In this document: one piece after another, positions 1 to 5,931 of the stretch
Position numbering within the stretch: position 1 is the first letter of the stretch
Layout of the letters: every line of letters begins with the position of its first letter
Position numbers and translations under genes: made by a program
The notes under the pieces: model-generated
Databases searched by the model: none
What the model was told of the DNA's origin: nothing
The model's input: the letters and a program-made list of their open reading frames with translations, nothing else
Source of the DNA: JBFMFH01 sp040752275
GTDB lineage: Bacteria; Acidobacteriota; Vicinamibacteria; Vicinamibacterales; JAKQTR01
DNA length: 20,949 nucleotides
Direction of reading: 5' to 3'
Assembly: GCA_040752275.1 (NCBI GenBank)
Contig: JBFMFH010000079.1
Location: forward strand, 1-20,949

Positions 1-120
1 TCCAACTACTCCGCGGGCTCTCAGCACCATAGAACAACCGACCTCTGGTCCAGCCTCGGCCGTCACTTTACCTCGTTTCATCGCGATGCGGGTCCGGCGC
101 AGCCGGGTGGGGAACTACTC

Positions 121-275
121 CCGCTCTCGCCCCGCTCTCGCTCTCGCCCCGCTCTCGCCCCGCTCCACTCCCGCTCTTGCCCCGCCCTCGCCCCGCTCCA
201 CTCCCGCTCTTGCCCCGCTCTCGTCCCGCTCCACTCCCGCTCTTGCCCCGCTCTCGTCCCGCTCCACTCCCGCTC
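121..275. repeat. 33-bp tandem repeat, about 3.5 copies plus degenerate flank
   Basis: Copies begin at 160, 193, 226 and 259. The unit begins CCGCTCCACTCCCGCTC; copies 2 and 3 are identical, copy 1 differs at a few positions, and the fourth stops after 17 bases. Positions 121-159 are a more degenerate run of the same CCGCTCTCGCC words. The array is strongly strand-asymmetric (pyrimidine-rich on the + strand). The unit length is a multiple of three, so frames stay open on both strands, but the encoded low-complexity peptides look like artefacts. It lies about 40 bp beyond the stop of the sulfatase. There are no unique spacers, so it is not a CRISPR array. Positions 1-120 hold nothing I recognise. 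Confidence 0.9.
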
Positions 276-284
276 AAGAGCGGG
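269..284. other. short hairpin at the end of the 33-bp array
   Basis: CCCGCTC-AA-GAGCGGG is a perfect 7-bp inverted repeat with a 2-nt centre. It is formed where the last, partial 33-bp unit meets unique sequence, 32 bp beyond the sulfatase stop. It could stop or stabilise the sulfatase transcript, but no T-tract follows it on the minus strand, so calling it an intrinsic terminator is not justified. Confidence 0.35.
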
Positions 285-315
285 TGTGTTCCCCGAAATC
301 CCCGGGGAAGATGCC

Positions 316-1674
316 CTACCGGACCGCCCCGGTCTCCTTGGCGAACGCCACGAGCCGGTTGAGCATTCGCTCGGCGGTCTCCGGGTTGCCGCCTGCCACG
401 TTGTGGCGCTCGAACGGATCGTTAGTCAGGTCGTAGAGTTCCGGAACCGGTGTCGAGAATCCCTTTTTCCATTCGACCTTCAGCTTCCATTGCCCCTCGC
501 GCAACGCCTCGAGCCGGCCGTCGTTGAAGTAGAAGAGGTCCTGCCGCGGCGACGGCCCCGAACCTTCCAGCAGCGGCATGATATCGAGTCCGTCGAGCGG
601 CACGTGCGCCGGAAGCGCCGCTCCGGCAAGCCTGGCGAGCGTTGGCAAAAGATCGAGCGCCGATGCGATGTCGGCGCTCACGAGGCCCGGGTCGATCCGC
701 CCTCTCCACCGCGCGATGAAGGGGACGCGCACGCCGCCCTCCCAGGTCGTGCCCTTGCTTCCCCGGAACGGACCCGCCGTGCCTGCATCGGTCAGCCGGA
801 TGCGATCGTCGACGAGCATCCGCGACGGCATGTTGGTCCAGGGCCCGTTGTCGCTGGTGAAGATCACAAGCGTCCGATCGTCCAGCCGAAGCTCGCGGAG
901 CGTGTCGAGGATGCGGCCAACGTTCCAGTCGAGCTCCTCGATCACATCGCCGTAGCGCCCGCCGGCCGACTTCCCCTCGAACGCGGCGGACGACCCGATG
1001 GGCACGTGGGGCATCGAGTACGCCAGGTAGAGGAAGAAAGGCTGGCGCCGCTGCTCCCGGATGACGCGGATAGCCTCTTCCGTATACCGCGTTGTCAACG
1101 TGCCCGAATCAACCTCACCGGGCTGCTCAACTGCGCCCCGGTAGAGCCGCAGCGGCTTCTTGGTCTGCACCCAGGGCGGCATCATGTCGTTGCTGTAGAG
1201 CAGGCCGAAGTAGTCGTCGAAGCCGTGCTCGGTTGGCAAAAAGGCCGGCCGGTCACCCAGATGCCACTTGCCGACCAGCGACGTGTGATAGCCGGTCTCC
1301 CCGAGCAGTTCGGCGAGCGTGACCTCGGATGACGGCAGGCCCTTCTCCGCGTCGGGGCCCAGCACCGCGTTCATGCCAGAGCGAATCGGGTAGCGGCCCG
1401 TCAGGAGCGATGCCCGCGACGGCGTGCAGGCCGGCGATGCGACGTAGAACGACGTGAGCTTCACGCCTTCGGCGGCAAGCCGGTCGAGACGCGGCGTGTC
1501 GATGGTCGGGCTGCCGAAGACGCCCAGGTCACCGTACCCGAGGTCGTCCGCGAGAATCAGGACGATGTTCGGATGGTCCTCCCGCGTGGCCTCCTGGGCA
1601 GGGACCGCAGAGGTCATGAGCGCTGCGGCGAAGACGACCACGGACCCGAGTGTCAGCCAACGCCGCCTCTTCAT
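316..1674 (-). CDS. secreted arylsulfatase (alkaline-phosphatase-fold sulfatase)
   Basis: The gene encodes about 452 aa. From the chosen ATG (1674) the protein starts MKRRRWLTLG and has a hydrophobic segment ending in an AQE-type signal-peptidase site near residue 27, so it is probably exported. Sulfatase hallmarks follow: the metal-binding pair in LADDLGYGDLG (D43-D44), the formylglycine motif C83-T-P-S-R with the ASLLTGRY continuation, GKWHLG, a TSDNGPW metal site and a GSKGTTWEGG lysine loop. The C-terminal YDLTNDPFERHN is typical of the family, which hydrolyses sulfate esters of sugars or aromatics. The frame is open upstream to 1968, but the signal peptide dictates the later start; ATG at 1686 is an alternative. 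The cysteine-type active site needs a formylglycine-generating enzyme, which is not in the window. The substrate cannot be read from sequence. Confidence 0.95.
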   Translation of the reverse strand: MKRRRWLTLGSVVVFAAALMTSAVPAQEATREDHPNIVLILADDLGYGDLGVFGSPTIDTPRLDRLAAEGVKLTSFYVASPACTPSRASLLTGRYPIRSGMNAVLGPDAEKGLPSSEVTLAELLGETGYHTSLVGKWHLGDRPAFLPTEHGFDDYFGLLYSNDMMPPWVQTKKPLRLYRGAVEQPGEVDSGTLTTRYTEEAIRVIREQRRQPFFLYLAYSMPHVPIGSSAAFEGKSAGGRYGDVIEELDWNVGRILDTLRELRLDDRTLVIFTSDNGPWTNMPSRMLVDDRIRLTDAGTAGPFRGSKGTTWEGGVRVPFIARWRGRIDPGLVSADIASALDLLPTLARLAGAALPAHVPLDGLDIMPLLEGSGPSPRQDLFYFNDGRLEALREGQWKLKVEWKKGFSTPVPELYDLTNDPFERHNVAGGNPETAERMLNRLVAFAKETGAVR

Positions 1675-1917
1675 GGTGAATCCCATCTGGTCGGACTCGG
1701 GACCGCCGCCCTTCCTGCCGCGCGACGCTGGCGACCGGTACGGGTCGCTCGCCATCAACGTGCCTCGAAACTCTGCCTCTCCAGCGGACGGCCAGCCAGT
1801 GGGCAGCACAGGCGCGCGCCGGCCCGCGCTGGCCAGTGTAACACCACACGCGGAAGGTACCAGGCCGTGCAGGGCGTCCGTCGTCGTCGCGTTCGCCCGA
1901 GCGCTGTCAGGCCACCC
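1675..1917. other. intergenic, no gene recognised
   Basis: This stretch of about 240 bp lies between the sulfatase start and the Uma2-like tail. It should contain the minus-strand sulfatase promoter. A TACACT hexamer reads on the minus strand near 1840, but no convincing -35 partner was seen. The in-frame upstream extension of the sulfatase has no family features. Confidence 0.4.
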
Positions 1918-1980
1918 CAGATGCCACTCGAGCTCTCCGCGCTCTGGCTGCCGGACGAACCGGAACAAACACCGGCGTAG
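1918..1980 (+). pseudogene. orphan 3' end of a Uma2-family gene
   Basis: These 63 bp encode QMPLELSALWLPDEP...TPA followed by TAG. By my hand alignment, 57 of 63 bases match the last 63 bp of the intact Uma2 gene (5387-5449). Most differences fall at third codon positions. Similarity stops abruptly upstream of 1918, and nothing resembling the remaining ~180 codons is present. The TAG ends 3 bp before the convergent stop of the molybdenum hydroxylase gene. It is best explained as the surviving tail of a second Uma2 paralogue. Together with the intact gene it forms a direct repeat flanking the oxidoreductase operon. Confidence 0.85.
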
Positions 1981-1983
1981 CTG

Positions 1984-4134
1984 CTACATCGCGGCCTTCA
2001 CTCGTGCCGGCGTCATCGGCATGTGCCGCACGCGCGCGCCGGCGCCATCGAAGATCGCATTGGCGATCACCGCGCCGATGGTGACGATCGCCGGCTCGCC
2101 GGCGCCCTGCGACGGCAGGTCGGACGGCACGAGGACGTTCTCGACCACCGGCACCCAGGAGAACCGCGGCAGCTCGTAGCTGCCGAAGTTCTTGTCGAGC
2201 ACTTCGCCGTTCTTGAAGCGCACCTCTTCGGTGAAGGCGTAGCCCAGGCCCATCGTGACACAGCCTTCCATCTGCTGGAGGGCCCCTTCCGGGTTGACCA
2301 CCAGACCCATGTCCTGCGCCGTGACGACCCGCACGACCCGGACCTCGCCTGTGGCCTTGTTGACCTTCACTTCGGCCATCGTGCAGACGTACGTGCCCGC
2401 GTCCGTGCCGCAGGCGACACCCCAGCCGCGGCCGCTCGGCCCCGGCCTTGGGGTCCAGCCGAACGTCTTCGCGGCCTCGGTGAGGCAGCGGCGCATGCGC
2501 GCGTCGGAGAGGTTCTTTAGGCGGAAGTCGACCGGGTCGATGCCGGCCTTGGCCGCCATGGTGTCGATGTGCGACTCGCGCGCGAAAGCGTTCGAGTTGG
2601 CGGCGGGCGCGCGCCACGGTCCGATGGCGAAGGGATGGAGGCCCGGCGTGTTGGCGTTCCAACCGCCACGCGTGACCGTCCGGTGATGCGGGATCGCATA
2701 GATGTGTTCCGACCCGCGCTCGCCGGCACCGATGACCAGGTAGTCCCAGAACGTGATCAGACCGGCCGTGTCGATGCCCGACCTGACCTTGCTGACCGCC
2801 GCCGGCCTGAACGTGTCGTAGAAGAACTCTTCCTCGCGGCTCCAGATCACCCGGACGGGCTTGCCGACGGCCACTGCCAGGCGCGCGGCCTCGATGGCCT
2901 GGCGCGAGGCGCTCTTGCCGCCGAAGCCGCCGCCGAGGTAGGGCGTCATCACACGGACCTTCTCTGGCGGCAGGCTGAGCGCGTTCGCGAGTTGCGACTT
3001 CAGCGGGAACGGCGTCTGCGTCGAGGCCCAGACCGTCACCTTGCCGTCCTCGACCGTGGCCGTGGCCGAATGGGGCTCCATCGGCGCGTGAGCGACGTAG
3101 GCGTTGTAGAAGGACTGCTCGAACATCGTGGCCGCCAGCTTCTCGCCGTCGGCGAGTGCGCCGCCTTCCCGGATGGTCCGTCCGGCCGGGGCCGTCTTCT
3201 CGAGGTGCTCGAAGATGTTGGCGTTGTCGAGCGTCGATGGTGAAGGCGAGAAGGTCGCCTTCACGAGAGCGAGCGCCTTGTCGGCTTCGTCCCAGTGCGG
3301 ATGCAGCACGGCGATGAGGTCCCCCTCGCGGACCACGCGGACGCCGGGAAGCGCCTCGGCGGCCGACGTGTCGGCGCTCTGGAGCGTTGCGCCGTGGGCC
3401 GGCGGGCGCAGGATCCGCGCGTGCAGCACGCCGTCGCGGGGGATGTCGCCTGCGAACAGCGCCTTGCCGGTCACCTTCTCGACGGCGTCGCGGCGGGCCG
3501 CCGTCCTGCCGACGACGGAGTACGACCTGGCGGGTTCGAGTTCGGGCTTGCCTTCGATCCGGCGCTCGATCCGCTTCCCTTCCGTGAGCGCGCCGTAGGT
3601 GACGCTCCTGGTTGTGTCGGTCCTGTGCCGGACGGTGCCGTTCTCGACCACGAGGTCGGTGGCGGGGACCTGAAGGCGTTCCGAGGCCAGGTGGGTCAGC
3701 GTCGCACGCGCTTCCGCCGCTGCCAGGCGCAGGACGGGTCCGAACTGCCGGATGCTGAGCGATCCGTACGTGCCCATGTCCCACGGGCACACGTCCGTGT
3801 CGCCCATGACGATATCGACCGCGGTGAGGGCGACATTCAGCTCCTCGGCGACGAGCTGGGGCAGTGAGGTCATGGTGCCCTGACCCATCTCGATCTTGCC
3901 GACGAAGCACGTCACGCGGCCGTCGGCGCCGATGTGCACGTAGGCGTTGGGATCCGACGGATAGCCGCCGCCGCGTCCCCCCTGGGCATCCTCGGCCCGG
4001 AGCGCGAGGAGCGGTTCGACGACGACTGAGACGAGCAGGCCTGTTGCCGTCAGCTTGAGGAACTCGCGGCGGTCCATGCTCGTGACGAACCCCCAGCCGT
4101 CCGGGACTTCCATGAGGTCGTCGTACCGGTTCAT
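1984..4134 (-). CDS. molybdopterin-binding subunit of a xanthine-dehydrogenase-family oxidoreductase (isoquinoline 1-oxidoreductase beta type)
   Basis: The gene encodes 716 aa. Near residue 20 is a twin-arginine export motif (DRREFLKLTATG) followed by a hydrophobic stretch, so the complex is probably sent folded to the periplasm. Moco-domain signatures include KIEMGQGTMTSLPQLVAEEL, GGGFGGKSASRQA and, near the C-terminus, QGAGEPAI, which carries the family's presumed catalytic glutamate. The family hydroxylates N-heterocycles or oxidises aldehydes using water and passes electrons to a [2Fe-2S] partner. Its ATG overlaps the upstream stop by 4 bp (ATGA, 4131-4134), which implies translational coupling and supports this start; the ATG at 4077, just before the Tat motif, is an alternative. 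No FAD subunit, cytochrome c or Moco-insertion factor is next to it, so the electron acceptor is unknown. Confidence 0.92.
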   Translation of the reverse strand: MNRYDDLMEVPDGWGFVTSMDRREFLKLTATGLLVSVVVEPLLALRAEDAQGGRGGGYPSDPNAYVHIGADGRVTCFVGKIEMGQGTMTSLPQLVAEELNVALTAVDIVMGDTDVCPWDMGTYGSLSIRQFGPVLRLAAAEARATLTHLASERLQVPATDLVVENGTVRHRTDTTRSVTYGALTEGKRIERRIEGKPELEPARSYSVVGRTAARRDAVEKVTGKALFAGDIPRDGVLHARILRPPAHGATLQSADTSAAEALPGVRVVREGDLIAVLHPHWDEADKALALVKATFSPSPSTLDNANIFEHLEKTAPAGRTIREGGALADGEKLAATMFEQSFYNAYVAHAPMEPHSATATVEDGKVTVWASTQTPFPLKSQLANALSLPPEKVRVMTPYLGGGFGGKSASRQAIEAARLAVAVGKPVRVIWSREEEFFYDTFRPAAVSKVRSGIDTAGLITFWDYLVIGAGERGSEHIYAIPHHRTVTRGGWNANTPGLHPFAIGPWRAPAANSNAFARESHIDTMAAKAGIDPVDFRLKNLSDARMRRCLTEAAKTFGWTPRPGPSGRGWGVACGTDAGTYVCTMAEVKVNKATGEVRVVRVVTAQDMGLVVNPEGALQQMEGCVTMGLGYAFTEEVRFKNGEVLDKNFGSYELPRFSWVPVVENVLVPSDLPSQGAGEPAIVTIGAVIANAIFDGAGARVRHMPMTPARVKAAM

Positions 4135-4607
4135 CGCGCGCCTCCCCTCATGGCAGAGGCGGCCGTCTCGACGGCCTTGACGATCCGCACGTGTGCGCCG
4201 CAGCGGCAGAGATGTTCGTCCATACCCCTGACGATGTCAGCGCGCGAGGCCTGAGGGTTCTTCAGGAGCAGGGCGTAGGCGCCCATAATCATGCCCGGCG
4301 TGCAGTAGCCACACTGGTAGCCCAGGTGATCCACGAAGGCCTGCTGAAGCGGGTGAAGTGCGCCGTCCTTGGCGAGGCCTTCGATCGTGAGGACCTGCTT
4401 GCCCGCGATTTCACCGACCGGGAGCGCGCAGGAGCGCACGGCCTGGTTGTTGACGAGGACCGTGCAGGAGCCGCAGACGGCCTCGCCGCAGCCGAACTTG
4501 GTGCCGGTGAGGCCCAGGTCGTCGCGCAGGACCCATAGCAGCATCCGGGTCTCGTCGACCGTGATGCGCGTGGCTGCGCCGTTGAGGGTGAAAGCAATCG
4601 TGCGCAT
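4131..4607 (-). CDS. [2Fe-2S] subunit of the molybdenum hydroxylase (IorA/CoxS-like)
   Basis: This 158-aa protein has an N-terminal plant-type ferredoxin domain with cluster cysteines C40, C45, C48 and C60 (FGCGEAVCGSC...C). A C-terminal helical domain has C99, C102, C134 and C136 (QCGYC ... CRC) for the second cluster. Length and spacing are those of a complete small subunit. It relays electrons from the Moco site of the downstream-encoded subunit. The ATG at 4607 is preceded by GGAG at 8 nt, whereas the longer open frame to 4895 lacks family similarity. It has no signal of its own and probably travels with the Tat-tagged large subunit. The gene is first in a two-gene operon and divergent from Uma2. 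Confidence 0.93.
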   Translation of the reverse strand: MRTIAFTLNGAATRITVDETRMLLWVLRDDLGLTGTKFGCGEAVCGSCTVLVNNQAVRSCALPVGEIAGKQVLTIEGLAKDGALHPLQQAFVDHLGYQCGYCTPGMIMGAYALLLKNPQASRADIVRGMDEHLCRCGAHVRIVKAVETAASAMRGGAR

Positions 4608-4845
4608 AGGCAGGTCTCCAGCGGAGTACTTCGACTCTCGAGAACGGCCACGTGTTGTGCTCGTTCGGCGTGGCCTGATCTGCTCGGCACTCAGTCCCGA
4701 GGGCGCAGGCCTGTCGCCGTACTTGCGCATCGAAGGACCTGGGGGGTCCGAGCCAGTCTCGTTGCGGCCGCAGTGTAGCAGAAGGACGGGGGATCGACCC
4801 ACGCAATCGCTCGAGACGAGGCAGAGCCCCGCCCACATGACGATG

Positions 4846-4851
4846 TACAAT
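4846..4851 (+). promoter_or_regulatory. possible -10 box for the Uma2 gene
   Basis: TACAAT sits directly at the start of the gene and overlaps the ATG at 4850. If it is a real -10 element, transcription would begin near 4858-4859, exactly at an in-frame GTG (4859), giving a leaderless message. No clear -35 hexamer is seen at the expected distance. Confidence 0.3.
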
Positions 4852-5449
4852 GCATCCCGTGCCGCGTGTCCCGCCGTTCGATCGCCCCGCGACATACGCG
4901 GATCTCGAGGCGCTGCCGCCCCACGTGGTGGGGGAGATCGTGGATGGGGAACTGCACGCGTCGCCGCGACCCGCGTCCCCTCACACCTACACGTTCGGCC
5001 GGCTCGGCGCCCGGCTGGTCCCGGCGTTTGACGAAGGCCGCGGCGGGCCGGGCGGCTGGGTCATTCTCCAGGAGCCCGAGCTGCACCTGAGCACACAGAT
5101 CGTCGTGCCCGATTTGGCCGGATGGCGACGGGCGCGCATGCCCGTGGTCCCCGACGTGGCCTGGTTCGTCCTGCCTCCTGACTGGATCTGCGAGATCCTG
5201 TCGCCGTCGACGGCGTCGTTCGATCGTGCGAAGAAGCTCCGCGTGTACGCCGCCGATGGCGTCGGTCATGCCTGGCTGATCGATTCCAGGCTCTGCACAC
5301 TCGAAGTCCTTCGTCTCGAGGGCCGTCACTGGGCCATCGTCGAGACGCACGTCGGCAACGAGGTGGTGAGGGTGGAGCCCTTCGAGCAGATGCCCCTCGA
5401 ACTCTCCGCGCTCTGGCTGCCGGAGGAACCGGAGCGAACGCCGGCGTAG
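4850..5449 (+). CDS. Uma2-family (DUF820) PD-(D/E)XK endonuclease-like protein
   Basis: The protein is 199 aa (196 if GTG 4859 is the start). It has the Uma2 layout: DLEALPPHVVGEIVDGEL near the N-terminus, the metal-binding Asp in VVPDLAGWR, then ICEILSPST followed by DRAKKLRVYAADGV, which supplies the E...K of the restriction-nuclease-like core, and a HAWLID strand. The family is abundant in cyanobacteria, Acidobacteriota and Planctomycetota. Its biological role is poorly known; nuclease activity is inferred from fold. The gene stands alone, divergent from the oxidoreductase operon. Its last 63 bp recur at 1918-1980. Confidence 0.88.
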   Translation: MHPVPRVPPFDRPATYADLEALPPHVVGEIVDGELHASPRPASPHTYTFGRLGARLVPAFDEGRGGPGGWVILQEPELHLSTQIVVPDLAGWRRARMPVVPDVAWFVLPPDWICEILSPSTASFDRAKKLRVYAADGVGHAWLIDSRLCTLEVLRLEGRHWAIVETHVGNEVVRVEPFEQMPLELSALWLPEEPERTPA

Positions 5450-5676
5450 GTCCGGACGTGCCGGAGGAGCTCAGTGCCGACGTGCCATGGGCGGGCATCG
5501 AAGCCGGGCCCTGGCTGGCCGCGACCGCCAGACGCGTCGTGCGGCGTCCCATTGCGCGTGCGGGTCAACGGTTCCGTGACGAAGCACCCACAGAAGGTCG
5601 TTCGAGGTAGAACGTCGTTCACGCATGCGTGCCCTCACGAGTGCCGTGAGCACCCTCGCCCTGCCGACCGGCAGCG
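5450..5676. other. intergenic DNA with palindromes, no gene recognised
   Basis: No frame shows family similarity. It contains a perfect 12-bp palindrome CACGCATGCGTG (5620-5631), followed at once by a 6-bp inverted repeat CTCACG/CGTGAG with a 5-nt loop (5634-5650). These may be chance or old terminator-like structures downstream of Uma2; neither has a T-tract. Confidence 0.4.
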
Positions 5677-5700
5677 TCAACAACGTGCGTCCAGCATCAT
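5677..5700 (-). pseudogene. orphan 3' end of a DUF6064-family gene (8 codons)
   Basis: Read on the minus strand this encodes MMLDARC and TGA, against AMMLDARR and TGA at the end of the intact DUF6064 gene (12574-12597). DNA similarity also covers several bases beyond the stop. The match ends exactly at 5700, where a DUF4926 tail begins on the other strand. It is the left half of a scar interpreted as an internally deleted copy of the 12574-13797 locus. Confidence 0.7.
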
Positions 5701-5736
5701 GCCGACGATCTGGTGTCGGTCCGCCGTGCGGAGTAG
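5701..5736 (+). pseudogene. orphan 3' end of a DUF4926-family gene (12 codons)
   Basis: It encodes ADDLVSVRRAE and TAG, against ADDLVSVRRTA and TAG at the end of the intact DUF4926 gene (13762-13797). Loose similarity continues past the stop (TAGGCGCCGAACGATC against TAGGCACCGACGGTTC). It starts directly where the minus-strand DUF6064 tail stops. The remaining DUF4926 codons, all of DUF6883 and nearly all of DUF6064 are absent. Confidence 0.75.
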
Positions 5737-5931
5737 GCGCCGAACGATCAGCCGAGCACCACAGGATGTGATCGGCATCCAAGTCTGAACAAGGATGCCT
5801 CCCCGGCGGCAGACCGACTTGTCTTGCCGACCTGATGTGTCGACAAGAAGGCGGGACAACCTCAGCGGTCCGGATTCCGTCAAATGGAATGACCCTCTGC
5901 TTCCTTCGCATCCGCCCCCCGGAGTTGTCCC
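5737..5931. other. leader region of the DUF5916 gene
   Basis: There is no coding signal. An inverted repeat CTTGTC ... GACAAG, arms separated by about 18 nt, lies near 5818-5856. GGAG at 5921-5924 is the ribosome-binding site for the next gene. No clear sigma-70 promoter was found. Confidence 0.35.

Noticed and set aside
1..81. Start of a minus-strand gene (MKRGKVTAEAG...) running off the left edge
   Set aside because: Only 27 codons are visible, with no ribosome-binding site and no recognisable family.
121..275. CRISPR array or a GSGAGRERGKS-repeat protein on the minus strand
   Set aside because: Units are contiguous with no unique spacers. The open frame exists only because the unit is 33 bp; there is no ribosome-binding site or domain.
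2053..2068. GATCGC/GCGATC palindrome in the molybdenum hydroxylase gene
   Set aside because: Only 6-bp arms, codons ordinary for this GC-rich gene and the conserved IANAIFDG peptide; chance is sufficient.
1907..3910. 667-aa alternative minus-strand frame within the molybdenum hydroxylase gene
   Set aside because: Arg/Gly/Ala-rich shadow frame; the overlapping frame carries all conserved Moco motifs.
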